From NCBI RefSeq assembly GCF_018863415.1, contig NZ_JAHKSN010000005.1, forward strand, positions 1 to 64,000: DNA of 64,000 bases. Direction: 5' to 3'. Shown here in pieces: positions 1 through 8,426 of the stretch (its first letter is position 1; each line of letters begins with the position of its first letter). The position numbers were made by a program, and so were the translations under genes. Source of the stretch: Deinococcus aestuarii (GTDB lineage Bacteria > Deinococcota > Deinococci > Deinococcales > Deinococcaceae). The notes beneath the pieces were generated by a model that saw nothing but the letters and a program-made list of their open reading frames with translations, searched no databases and was not told where the DNA came from.

Positions 1-77
1 CGGCCCGCAGGCAACAGCGGCTCAAGGCGCTTAAACTGCTTCCGGGTCAGGTCACTCGGGTATGTTTTGCGTTTCAC
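1..77 (-). mobile_element. IS5-family transposase, N-terminal fragment (cut by window edge)
   Basis: Reading the minus strand from a GTG at 77 gives about 25 residues that match the N-terminus typical of IS5-family transposases: a KRKTYPSDLT start followed by a QFKRLEPLLP segment. The reading frame is open to base 1, so the rest of the element lies outside the window and its completeness is unknown. The IS end appears to lie a few bases beyond 100, because the reading frame of the gene at 81-1145 runs into IS-like sequence before its stop. The family is assigned from the start motif only; the subgroup is not certain. Confidence 0.7.
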
Positions 78-80
78 ACC

Positions 81-1145
81 TCAAAACTGCCGCAGGACCT
101 GACCCTTTTCAAACACCCTCTGAGAGGTGTCCCCCAGCAGCAGGTCGGCCAGCAGCACGCCGCTGCGCCGAAAGCTGGTCCGGGAGACGGCCTCGCCCAG
201 GCTGAGGGGCCGGGCCGCCTGGGTGGGCGCGGGGGGCGCCTTGGTGGCCCCGCCGGAGACGGAGGGCGTCCCCCCCGGCACGCGGGCGAGCACTGGGGCC
301 GGCGCGGCGCCGTGCCGGGCGAGGTTGGCGGCCGAGTCGTCGGCGTCCGTTCTCCCCCGGGTGTCCGAGGTCCACCACCGGTCGAGGAAGGCCGCCCCCT
401 CCTGCTTGGCCCGCTCCAGCCAGGTCCGGTCGCCGGTGCGCTGGTACTCCTGGCGCTCGAAGACAGAGTAGCCCGCCAGACGGAGGTCGTTGGCAAGCCC
501 GGCCTTGTCCTGCGCGCTGTAGCCCTGGTACGCGGCGTCGGCCAGGAACGTGCGGGCGATCTCCGCCCGGCGGGCCTTCCAGGCGGCGGCCGAGGCGCGC
601 ATCCCGGTGTAGCCCTCGTAGGCGAGCACGCTCGCGGTCGCCAGCAGGTGGGAGAGGTCGTCGGGCTTGGCGCCGTAGCGCTTCACGGCGTCGTTCCACA
701 CCCGCATCTGCTCGGCGTATTCCCACCGCTTGCGCTCGACGGAGGTCTTCGCCTGCTCGGCCCACTGGGCGAGGGGGGGCTCGTACGGCTGGGGCGTGAA
801 GAGCAGCGTGGCCCGCCCCGCCGCGATGACCGCCTTGCCCCGCTCCTCGCGCGCCGCCTGAAGCTGCATCTCCGAGAGCATGGCCTGCTGCATCATCAGG
901 TTCATGGACATGCTGCTCTGCATGTTGTTCTGAATGATCTGGGTGGTGAGCTGATTCTGGTAGATGTTCTGCTGGCTCATCACCGCCGACAGGCTGTTGT
1001 TGAAGGTGTTGCCCGCACTGTCGGACCAGGGGTAGGACGTGGCGCCGGGGTTGTAGGAGACCTGCGCGTGCGCGGCGCCCGCGAGCGTCATGGCGGTGAG
1101 CAGCGTCAGGAGGGGGCGGGGCGGTCGGGGAGGGGTGGGGCGCAT
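81..1145 (-). CDS. secreted protein of unknown function, 3' end replaced by an IS
   Basis: The start at 1145 was chosen because it follows a GAGG ribosome-binding site and begins a clear signal peptide (hydrophobic LLTLLTAMTLAGA core, cleavage expected after AHA). The mature protein has a Met/Gln/Asn-rich, probably coiled segment near residues 40-95, then a mixed helical domain containing WAEQAKTSVERKRWEYAEQM, and a low-complexity Pro/Ala tail near residue 300. I do not recognise the family with confidence. The last residues (about GQVLRQF) and the TGA stop lie in sequence that continues directly into the IS5 transposase at 1-77, so the native C-terminus is probably lost. It may still be exported, since the signal peptide and core are intact. 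Confidence 0.6.
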   Translation of the reverse strand: MRPTPPRPPRPLLTLLTAMTLAGAAHAQVSYNPGATSYPWSDSAGNTFNNSLSAVMSQQNIYQNQLTTQIIQNNMQSSMSMNLMMQQAMLSEMQLQAAREERGKAVIAAGRATLLFTPQPYEPPLAQWAEQAKTSVERKRWEYAEQMRVWNDAVKRYGAKPDDLSHLLATASVLAYEGYTGMRASAAAWKARRAEIARTFLADAAYQGYSAQDKAGLANDLRLAGYSVFERQEYQRTGDRTWLERAKQEGAAFLDRWWTSDTRGRTDADDSAANLARHGAAPAPVLARVPGGTPSVSGGATKAPPAPTQAARPLSLGEAVSRTSFRRSGVLLADLLLGDTSQRVFEKGQVLRQF

Positions 1146-1418
1146 GGGGTCCTCGCAGGTGACGTGGGTGGACTGGGGAGAGTGCTGCCCATTGTTCTGC
1201 CGGACCCCTTCAAAAGACAGGGGTATTTTTGCCTGCCTCACGCCCGGTGCTTCAGGCGTCCGGGCCGCCCGAGTTCTGGATGGATCGGCGTCGTGGCGTC
1301 CTGCGGGAGCCCTGCCTGGGTGCGTGATACAGGGCCTGGAGGCCACGCACGGGGTCGAGGAAGAGGTCCTGGGTGCCGAGGTCCCCGGTAGCCGGCCCTG
1401 TCGGAGGGCGGGGGGGGC

Positions 1419-1591
1419 GAGGTGCTGGGGTGAGACGGGATGCCTCACCGCAGGAGATTCGGGCGGCGTACAAGGCGCTGGCGAAGCGCCATCACCCGGA
1501 CCGGGTGGGGCACCTGGGGCCGGAGTTCCGTCCTATCGCCGAGCGGCGCATGAAAGCCATCAACGCCGCCTGCCAGGCCTTGACCGCCTGA
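1419..1591 (+). pseudogene. J-domain (DnaJ-like) remnant, frameshifted
   Basis: From about 1431 the sequence encodes a J-domain helix II/III: DASPQEIRAAYKALAKRHHP with the HPD signature, followed by a helix ending in INAACQALTA and a stop at 1589-1591. The upstream helix I remnant (EVLG, 1419-1430) is in a different frame. Adding one G to the GGGG run at 1427-1430 would restore EVLGVRRDASP, which is the usual J-domain start. No plausible initiation region precedes it in either frame. It is therefore a degraded J-domain cochaperone gene, or a small intact gene spoiled by one homopolymer error. An intact version would recruit an Hsp70 through HPD. Confidence 0.55.
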
Positions 1592-1801
1592 AGCGATTGG
1601 GGACGCGGCGTGTGTCTTGCAAAACCTCCACATCCAGGGGTCCCCACCTGGAGGGTCTGGTTGACGAAGAGCACCACCCGCCACCAGTCCCCCCGCTCGC
1701 GCACCTGCACCATCTAAGGCCAGTTCCACCGCGAAGAGCGCCGGGTCAGGTGAGCCGCGGGAAGCCCGAGGCCACCGGACGGTCAACCCGGGGACCCGCG
1801 C

Positions 1802-2971
1802 TCACCCGCTCCGGTCAGGTGAGTCAGGCGTTTCCCTCGACCCTTCGTCGCCCACCACCCGGAGAAACACCTCGACCAGTTCGGGATCGAAGTGGGTCCC
1901 GGCCTGCGCCCGCAACTCCGCGCAAGCGGCCTCATGACTCCAGGCCGCCTTGTAGGGGCGCGCGCTGGTCAGGGCGTCGTACACGTCGCACAGGGCGAAC
2001 AGCCGCCCCTCCAGGCTAATCTCCCGCCCGGCCTTCCCGCCGGGATACCCGCTGCCATCCCAGCGCTCGTGGTGATCGTTGATCACGGCCAGGGCCGGGG
2101 CGGGCAGGAACTTCAGCGCCTGGGCGAAGCGGTCTCCCTCCCGAACGTGCGAGCGCATGACCTCCCACTCCGCGGGCGTCAGGCGCCCCGACTTGAGCAG
2201 AACGGTGTCGGGGATGGCAATTTTGCCGATGTCATGCAGGTAGGCGCCCCAGCGCAGCGCCTGCCGCTGGGCCGGGGAGAGCGGCAGTCGGTCGGCCAGC
2301 CGCAGGGCGAGAGTGGTCACCCGGTCGGTGTGTCCCTGCGTCTCCCCGTCGCGCGCCTCCAGCGCCAGGCCCAGCGCCCGCAGCGCCGCCTCTCGCGTGT
2401 CGAGGACCTGTTCCTCGGCCGCCAGGCGCCCGGCCAGCGCCGCGATGGTGCCGGAAACCATGCTGAAGAGGGCCGCCTCCTCCGGCTGCCAGGTGTGCGG
2501 CTCGAAGGTGTGCATCAGAAAGGCCCCCAGCAACACGCCATCTGCCCGGCGCACCGGGGCGGCGGCCAGGCTCGCCACGCCCAGGGCCGGGAAGCCCTCG
2601 GTTTCCCTGGCCCGCCGCGTGTCGTCGAAGAACAGCGGTCCGGCGCTGAGGTCGAGCGCTCGCAGCAGCGGGGTCTCGGCCGGCAGGCCGTGGGCGGCGA
2701 TGGCCTGCATCTCCGGCGTCCGGGGGAGCTCGCCCCAGGCCGCCCGGACGCGGTAGCGCAGCAGTTCACCGCTCCCGGCCTGGAAATAGGCCGAGCCGAC
2801 GGCGGCCGTGCCCCGCACCAGGTGTTCCAGGGTCGGCGTGACGCCTGAGGGGAGGTCCGGAGCCGCCAGCGCAACCCGGGTAAGGGTCACGACGGCTTGC
2901 GCGGCGTCGGTGCGCGCGTTCCGCTCGGGGATCAGGTCTGAGGCGCGGGGCTCGGGCGGCGGGGTGGACAT
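1802..2971 (-). CDS. GAF/HD-GYP domain protein, probable c-di-GMP phosphodiesterase
   Basis: A 389-residue protein with an N-terminal GAF-like sensory domain (about residues 20-185) and a C-terminal HD-GYP domain (about 195-370). HD-GYP enzymes hydrolyse cyclic di-GMP to pGpG or GMP using a two- or three-metal centre. Key residues are present: the HD pair in YLHDIGK (residues 246-247) and the HHERWDGSGYP motif (300-310). The start at 2971 gives an AAGG ribosome-binding site and begins the conserved part; an upstream in-frame extension to 3556 has no coding character. It stands alone, next to pseudogenes. No transmembrane segment is seen, so it should be cytoplasmic. A functional link with the c-di-GMP genes at 15.5-20.7 kb is inferred. 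Confidence 0.85.
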   Translation of the reverse strand: MSTPPPEPRASDLIPERNARTDAAQAVVTLTRVALAAPDLPSGVTPTLEHLVRGTAAVGSAYFQAGSGELLRYRVRAAWGELPRTPEMQAIAAHGLPAETPLLRALDLSAGPLFFDDTRRARETEGFPALGVASLAAAPVRRADGVLLGAFLMHTFEPHTWQPEEAALFSMVSGTIAALAGRLAAEEQVLDTREAALRALGLALEARDGETQGHTDRVTTLALRLADRLPLSPAQRQALRWGAYLHDIGKIAIPDTVLLKSGRLTPAEWEVMRSHVREGDRFAQALKFLPAPALAVINDHHERWDGSGYPGGKAGREISLEGRLFALCDVYDALTSARPYKAAWSHEAACAELRAQAGTHFDPELVEVFLRVVGDEGSRETPDSPDRSG

Positions 2972-3253
2972 GCCTTCATCATGTCTTCGAGCTTCTCTCA
3001 CTCTCCTGACACGGCGATCCTTTATGCCGCGGTGGTCTGGGCTACGACTCAGCCCAGGTTGTTCCTGGTCGCCCAGGCGGCGCGCTGGCTCGGTCACCGG
3101 GAGGTCGGGCCGTCGGGCCCGGCCAGTTCTCCTGACGCCCACGGTCGTCAAGGAACGCCGACCAAGTGATGGCCCGGCGGTTTCGAGGACGGTCTGAGGG
3201 TGACCGTGGGGCGTCAGACCCAAAGTGTTCACCCCATCGGGGACACTGCCCCC

Positions 3254-3502
3254 ATGACGCGCCTGATCGTGCAGGTGGACATGGACGCCTTCTACGCCTC
3301 GGTCGAGGTCCGCGATCAACCGGAGTTGAGGGAGAAGCCTGTCGTCGTCATCGTTCCGGGTCGCCGGGGCGTGGTGGTGAGCGCCAATGACAGGGCCAGG
3401 GGCTTCGGCGTCCATGAGTTGGCCGCCCGCGCCGCGACCCGCACGGCCGACGATACCCCGGATCCGTTCCGGAGGCTCTTGAACCTGCTGATCCCGCTCT
3501 GA
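3254..3502 (+). pseudogene. dinB: DNA polymerase IV (DinB), 5' fragment
   Basis: The ATG at 3254 opens a frame starting LIVQVDMDAFYASVEVRDQP, the palm-domain start of Y-family DNA polymerase IV, including the first catalytic Asp in the DMDAFYASVE motif. It continues with a recognisable GRRGVVVSAN and RARGFGV. After about 55 residues similarity stops, and the frame ends at 3502, whereas a complete DinB is about 350 residues long. The fingers, thumb and little-finger domains and the second catalytic motif are absent. The 5' end is preserved, so the damage is a 3' deletion. No activity is expected. Confidence 0.75.
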
Positions 3503-3823
3503 GGGCTGGACGCCCTTCCCGACCCGAGGGGTGAGGCCTGTGGCGCCGAACGTCACCTCCCAGGGTGGCCCCGCTCCTGGCGGGCGGCGGGCTCAAGAGC
3601 CTTAGAGAATGAGGGTGTCAGGGGAAACGAGGTCATGGTCCCCAGAGTAGACCGCGCCCTCCCTGGGCAGCTCCAACTGTGCGCCTCAAGCATCCCTGCG
3701 CTTTTCAAGACGGCCGACCCGCTTACGGGAAGCGCGGAGGATCGATCACGATCTGGTACGTACCGCCATTCGAATGGATGGGGAGCCGCGATTGTATTGT
3801 GGGAGCGAAAGCCCAAACTCCAG

Positions 3824-4575
3824 ATGACGCTCTCCGCGAAGCAGCTCAACCGCGCCACGCTCGGGCGACAGCTCCTCCTGCACCGCGAGGCGCTGGAGGT
3901 GGCCGAGGGCGTCTGTCACGTCATGGCCCGACAAGCGCAGGAGGCAGCCTCACCGTACCTGGCGTTGTGGCATCGCCTCGCCCCCTTCGATCACGCCGAT
4001 TTGGACGCCGCCTTCACCACGCGGACAGTGGAGAAAGCGTCGCTGATGCGCATCACCCTGCACGCCGTGCATGTCGACGATTACCCGGCCTTGTACCGGG
4101 TGATGGTGTCGAGCTTGCGTGCCGCACGCTTGGGTGGTCCGCGCTTCACCGGGAGCGGCCTGACCACCGCCGACCTCGACGCCCTTCTGCCCACCTTGCC
4201 GACTTCACGGCACAGCCCCGCCCCCGAGCATAGGTCGAGGGGATGCTCGCGGCCCGGTTGGGGTTCCAGCATCCCGGCACGTGGTGGGCACTGAAAACCT
4301 TCGCCCCTTTGTGGCACGCGCCGAGTGGTGGGCCGTGGTCGTTCGGCTCACGCCCCCGTCCTTCGTTACCGCTCGCCCAGCTCTGACTCCTGACTGGTCG
4401 CCCGACGAGGACACGCCTGCCCCGCCGAGGCTGCTGCCGATGTGAGACAGTACCCTGCTCGCCTCCCAGGACCGTGGCCGGGTGATCCCGCCGGAGTACC
4501 GCCGCCTGGTCATCCAGCAGAACGGCGACGTCCTCCCGACCCTGCTGGTGGACGGTTACGTCGTGGGCGTGTGGC
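3824..4575 (+). pseudogene. winged-helix DNA-binding (HTH_42/AlkX-like) family protein, decayed
   Basis: The ATG at 3824 begins a good match to the winged-helix HTH_42 family (PF06224): LSAKQLNRATLGRQLLLHRE, then SPYLALWHRLAPF and TLHAVHVDDYPALYRVM. Near 4200 the frame shifts. The family's middle section continues in another frame from about 4243 (GTWWALKTFAPLWHAPSGGP), and its C-terminal section (PEYRRLVIQQNGDVLPTLLV) appears in a third frame from about 4450. The relic is also shorter than the usual ~370 residues, so internal deletions are likely. Family members include DNA-glycosylase-like proteins, but this copy cannot make a full product. Confidence 0.7.
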
Positions 4576-4798
4576 GTCCAAGGCGGGAGCGCTGGTGGCG
4601 TTTCTGGCTGAGCGTGACCCCGGCGTTTACCACCGCTACACCATTGGTAGGGTGATCTGCCGGGCGTCGACACACGGCTCCTGCCTGATTGAGGCCCTTG
4701 TCATCCTGCGTCAGCTCTGCGCCTCCAGCGCTCGTTTCGTCGCCTGCAAGCTGTACCCGAGGGATGCCACCGCCAATGACCTTCTTCGGTCCAGCACG

Positions 4799-5215
4799 CT
4801 AGCGTCGGGCGCTGATCTGCTGGACCGCCCAGCCGTTGCCGTCAGGATCGTTGAAGAAGAGAAAGCCGACGTTGTTGAGGTCTTCCCCCGGCTGGGCCGG
4901 GCGTACCCCGGTCGGTCCGACCACCTGGATCTCGCCGACCTCCACGTGGCGTTCGAGGAGCTGGGCCCTCGCGGCGCGCAGGTCACGCACCACCAGTTGC
5001 AGGCCCTGAAGCGAGCCCGGGGGCATGGGTGAGAGTCCCGTGCCCACGACGATGGAACACCCGGACCCCGGCGGGGTGAGCTGCACGATCCGGCGAGTCT
5101 CGCTCACCCTCGTGTCGTGATCCACCACGAAGCCGAGGCCATCCGCGTAGAAAGCGCGGGCGCGCTCCACGTCGCTCACCGGCACCACCACCACCTCCAG
5201 CGTCCAGTCCATCAT
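4799..5215 (-). CDS. VOC family (glyoxalase/bleomycin-resistance-like) protein
   Basis: A 138-residue vicinal-oxygen-chelate protein: a beta-alpha-beta-beta-beta module beginning DWTLEVVVVPVSDVERARAF with the typical FYADGLGFVVDHD, and ending in the FLFFNDPDGNGWAVQQI strand. The family includes metal-dependent lyases, dioxygenases and binding proteins, and the substrate cannot be told here. Two adjacent ATGs (5215 and 5212) follow a GGAGGG; I used the first. The DUF1905 relic lies just upstream on the same strand, ending at 5251. Small VOC and DUF1905 genes often sit in stress-related clusters, but no partner is evident. Confidence 0.8.
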   Translation of the reverse strand: MMDWTLEVVVVPVSDVERARAFYADGLGFVVDHDTRVSETRRIVQLTPPGSGCSIVVGTGLSPMPPGSLQGLQLVVRDLRAARAQLLERHVEVGEIQVVGPTGVRPAQPGEDLNNVGFLFFNDPDGNGWAVQQISARR

Positions 5216-5250
5216 CCCTCCGTCAGTGTCTGAATAACCTTCTCCACGCG

Positions 5251-5655
5251 CTACTGGCATGTTTCGGGGTTCCTGGTGCCCTCCACCGTCAGGACAGGCT
5301 GGCGGTGTTGACGGGAGGAGAGCTGGCCGAAGCGCTCCAAGGCCGTGGGGTTGGCGTTCAGCGCCCCCCGCAAGGCGTCCGGCACCTCGACCTCGCGGGG
5401 TTCGGTGTCCACTTCCAGCGTCACGCTCACGTGATCGCCCGCCTGAACTCCGGCGCCCTAGCGGTGCTCGGCACTGACGGGCACCGTGAACCGGTCTCCC
5501 ATGACGGCCACGGTGCTGCGGTAGGTAGAGCCGTTCAGGGTCACCTTCACCGCCGACTTCTTACCAGTCCCCAGGGCCGACACGACCTCCGGGGGCACCT
5601 CGATGCCGGTGGCCGTTTTGCGCTCCCGTCTCAGGGTCGTTTCAAAGCTGGGCAT
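5251..5655 (-). pseudogene. DUF1905/YdeI-like protein with an internal amber codon
   Basis: The minus-strand frame from the ATG at 5655 begins a DUF1905 domain (TATGIEVPPEVVSALGTGKK, then GDRFTVPVSAEHR) and meets a TAG at 5460-5458, codon 66. Past the stop the same frame continues without a shift into the rest of the family: GAGVQAGDHVSVTLEVDTEP and the YdeI/OmpD-associated tail ending LTVEGTRNPETCQ at 5251. A single base change (for example CAG to TAG) would explain it, and 134 codons is a normal length. Without readthrough the product stops at 65 residues. The alpha/beta hydrolase upstream ends 9 bases before this gene, so the two were probably cotranscribed. Confidence 0.75.
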
Positions 5656-5664
5656 GGCTCTCCT

Positions 5665-6480
5665 TTACGGGGCGTCCAGGAAAGCGGTGACGGCGGGCAG
5701 CAACAGGGGCGACTGCAAGATGTCGTAGTGGGTCGCGCCGGGCAGGACGGCGAGGCGGTGCGCCGTTCGGCCGGAGCCGTCCCAGCCCGCGTCCCGCAGG
5801 CCACCCCCCAGCAGCGCGAAGAATTCGGCGGCGTGCGCGGGCGCGAAGCTGTCGGCGTCCCCGGCGACGATCAGGGTCGGGTTCCGGAACTCGCGCAGTT
5901 CGTCTGCCCAGTCGTGCTCGCTGTTCACGACCTCGCCGACCCGGGTCACCAGCCTCGGCCAGTCGTCGGGGTGGGGTGCAAGGCTGGTGTAGAGCGAATG
6001 CATAGGCCCCTGCTTCAGGCCCTCGGCGGTGTGAGGACCGATCTGGGCCATGCCCTCGCGCACCTCCGGGAACCAGCCGCTGCGGCGGAATGGGAACGAT
6101 ACGACGACCAGCTTGCGGAGCGACCCTGAGTGCTGGACGGCGAACCTCAGGGCCGCGCCCGCCCCCAACGAGTAGCCCAGCACGTCGGCCTGGGGGAGCT
6201 TCAGGTGCCCCAGCAATCCGGCGACGTCATCGCCCAGGGTCTCAAAGCGCATCGGCCGGTCGATGTCCGCCGTGCGGCCGTGCGCCTGCAAGTCCACGGC
6301 GATCACCTCCCGCCTGGCGGACAGCGCGGGAATCAGCCCGCTGAACATGGAGGTCGCCCCGAAGCCGCCGTGGAGGAGGACCAGCGGCGCCCCATCGGGT
6401 CGGGGTGTGCCGTGCCGCTCGTAGTACAGGTTCAATCCGCCCAACTCGGCGTAGGTGCCCGCGGTGGTCTGATGGGTCAT
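5665..6480 (-). CDS. alpha/beta-fold hydrolase
   Basis: A 271-residue alpha/beta hydrolase. The oxyanion-hole region is PLVLLHGGFGA near residue 35, the nucleophile elbow is GYSLG near residue 101, the acid residue probably lies in VAGDADSFAP, and the catalytic His is in LPGATHYDIL near the C-terminus. The ATG at 6480 has a GAGGAG ribosome-binding site. Such proteins are cytoplasmic esterases, lactonases or related enzymes; the sequence resembles the general pimeloyl-ester-carboxylesterase type, but the substrate is unknown. It stands directly upstream of the DUF1905 relic on the same strand. Confidence 0.85.
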   Translation of the reverse strand: MTHQTTAGTYAELGGLNLYYERHGTPRPDGAPLVLLHGGFGATSMFSGLIPALSARREVIAVDLQAHGRTADIDRPMRFETLGDDVAGLLGHLKLPQADVLGYSLGAGAALRFAVQHSGSLRKLVVVSFPFRRSGWFPEVREGMAQIGPHTAEGLKQGPMHSLYTSLAPHPDDWPRLVTRVGEVVNSEHDWADELREFRNPTLIVAGDADSFAPAHAAEFFALLGGGLRDAGWDGSGRTAHRLAVLPGATHYDILQSPLLLPAVTAFLDAP

Positions 6481-6584
6481 GGGTAAACTCCTCTCGTCAG
6501 GGCAGATATGGATAGGCGCTCGACGGGTCGCGGCGACTGACGCTGAAGTCCTGGTGGCTCGCCCAAAGTCCGGGCTGGCAGCGA

Positions 6585-7154
6585 TTAACCCAGGCCCGGT
6601 GTCCTTTCAGGTGAAGTCCCCGTCGCAGGCTCATAGGTCAACAGCAGCACGCCCGAGCCGAGGTCCCGCGAGGAGGTGAGGTTCAGCGGCAGCCGGTCCC
6701 CGCCCGCGAACAAGCGCTTGCCGCTTCCCAGGACGAGCGGGTAGACCATCAGGCGCAGTTCGTCCACCAGGCCGCGGCGCAGCAGTGTCTGGACGAGGGT
6801 CCCGCTGCCGTAGACGAGGAGGTTCCCGCCCTCCTGCCGCTTCAGGGCCTCTACCGCCGCGCCCACGTCCCCTTGCAGGGCGGTGGCGTTCCATTCGAGG
6901 GAAGAGAGGGTGGTGGTAGCGACGAACTTCGGCAGGTTGTTCATCCGTTCCCCGAACGCCCCGGTGCCGGTCGCCGTCGGCCAATACCTGGCGAAGCCCT
7001 CGTAGGTCACGCGGCCGAGCAGGAGGGCGCCACTCTCAAACAGTTCGTCGTGCTTGAATGGGCCGTCATCCGGGCTGTAGCCCTTCTGCCACGGGATGGA
7101 CTCCTCGTACACGCCGTCGAGGGTCAGGAACTCGGTCACGATCACCTTCCGCAT
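6585..7154 (-). CDS. dihydrofolate reductase-family (RibD C-terminal-like) protein
   Basis: A 189-residue protein of the RibD-C/DHFR-like fold: N-terminal strand MRKVIVTEFLTLDGV, the LLLGRVTYEGFARYWP segment, and a nucleotide-binding turn LLVYGSGTLVQTLL. These stand-alone proteins are NADPH-binding reductases of unknown substrate and are not the folate enzyme. The start at 7154 follows a clear AAGGAG. It lies upstream of the alpha/beta hydrolase on the same strand with about 100 bases between them, so a shared transcript is possible but not shown. Confidence 0.85.
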   Translation of the reverse strand: MRKVIVTEFLTLDGVYEESIPWQKGYSPDDGPFKHDELFESGALLLGRVTYEGFARYWPTATGTGAFGERMNNLPKFVATTTLSSLEWNATALQGDVGAAVEALKRQEGGNLLVYGSGTLVQTLLRRGLVDELRLMVYPLVLGSGKRLFAGGDRLPLNLTSSRDLGSGVLLLTYEPATGTSPERTPGLG

Positions 7155-7184
7155 GGGGGCTCCTTGTGCTGCTCGTCGGCGGGC

Positions 7185-7406
7185 TCATGCCCGCGGGTGG
7201 GAGGGCGACCGCTCCGGTACGAAAACGACACCGCCGTGCAACTGGATGGTCACAGCCCCTGGTGTCAAACGTGGCGCGAGTGCGACGACGCCCATCCGGT
7301 TCAGGTCAGCTCGAAGGGACTGGGGGCCGCAAAACCAGAGTTCGCCTTCACGCCAGCGGGGGCTTTCCGGGAAGTTGAGACCGTCGGTGAGCATCGTTGT
7401 GTTCAT
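7185..7406 (-). pseudogene. SMP-30/gluconolactonase-family N-terminal fragment
   Basis: The first ~25 residues (TMLTDGLNFPESPRWREGEL followed by WFCGPQ) are the typical first blade of SMP-30/gluconolactonase beta-propellers, including the Glu of the FPESPRW metal-site motif. The family is about 290 residues long, but this frame loses similarity after residue 28 and ends at 73. The rest may come from the distal part of the same gene after a deletion. A functional lactonase is not expected. Confidence 0.5.
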
Positions 7407-7613
7407 CGGACCACCCCTCTGGTTTTCTTCGACGACGCTCCTTGCGGGCCTGCGTGTTCAGGTCGGGAAAAACTCACAGGGTTGAAGAGAGGGCGCCACG
7501 CGCTGAGGACAGAATCGCTGGGTGACCCGGCAGGCTCCCCCAATGATTCGGGTCCACCCGGTTTCGGCCGCACAGGCCAGAGGTCGCGGGCGAATCCGCC
7601 GGGGCTCGCGGTG

Positions 7614-8285
7614 TTAGGGCGTAAAGAGCCTCCAGTGCCCCTCGGAGACCACTTCGACGGTGCCGCCCCGCACGGTGATGGCGGTCTGATCGTCCACCGC
7701 ATAGGCCGGGCCATGCAGGCGGGCGGCCCACCTCTCCGCGTTCGCCAGGGTGTTCTCCGGCAGCTCCGGGTGACCCAGATGCGGGAAGATCGAGAAATCA
7801 ACCAGGCCCAGCGTTTCATCGCTCCCCGTGGGCGACCGCCACTCTACGAAGTCCTCCCCGATGCGGGGGGTCATCACCATGCTCCCCGCACTCAGCCCCA
7901 CCCAGACCGTCTCGCGCAGCGAGGGCAACAGGTCCGCCAGCCCGGACGCCCGCATCCAGTGGCACAGGTACAGGGCGTCGCCGCCATTCACCAGCAGGAC
8001 GTCTGTCTCCCGGACCCAGGGCACCCAGCGCTCCTCACCGATGCTGGGCAGCGCCGTGAGTTCCAGTACGCCCAAGGACTTCCACCCCAGCTCGGTCATC
8101 GGGCACTCGGGTTCTCGTCCGCTGATGAACCGCCAGGCATGGCCTGGGTTGGTTTGGGGGTGCCCGTAGCCCGCGGTGGGGATGCAGAGGGCGTTGGACT
8201 CGGCAATCGGCTTGCCCAGAAGGTCGACCAGCGCGTGGTGAATGCTCGCATTGGTGATTCCGGCGGACGTCAGCAGAAGTTTCAA
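7614..8285 (-). CDS. peptidase E-like (family S51) protein
   Basis: A 223-residue protein with the fold of peptidase S51 (dipeptidase E/cyanophycinase relatives): N-terminal KLLLTSAGITNASI, the segment DVLLVNGGDALYLCHWM, and the nucleophile motif GLSAGSMVM. S51 serine peptidases cleave N-terminal Asp-X dipeptides or similar acidic substrates; substrate choice cannot be read here. The start is a TTG at 8285 preceded by GGAGAGG, and no better ATG is available. It sits alone between the SMP-30 fragment and the lactonase gene on the same strand. Confidence 0.85.
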   Translation of the reverse strand: MKLLLTSAGITNASIHHALVDLLGKPIAESNALCIPTAGYGHPQTNPGHAWRFISGREPECPMTELGWKSLGVLELTALPSIGEERWVPWVRETDVLLVNGGDALYLCHWMRASGLADLLPSLRETVWVGLSAGSMVMTPRIGEDFVEWRSPTGSDETLGLVDFSIFPHLGHPELPENTLANAERWAARLHGPAYAVDDQTAITVRGGTVEVVSEGHWRLFTP

Positions 8286-8426
8286 GGTTCCTCTCCTTGC
8301 CGATGGATGTGGAGCCCGGTCCCTGACAGGTTGTGCTTGTCGCTGTCCAGGAGCAGGAAAAGAGGAATCATCACACCACTTTCCTGTTTCTCGGTCCTCC
8401 GACTGGGGAAAGGGATGCTGACCTCC

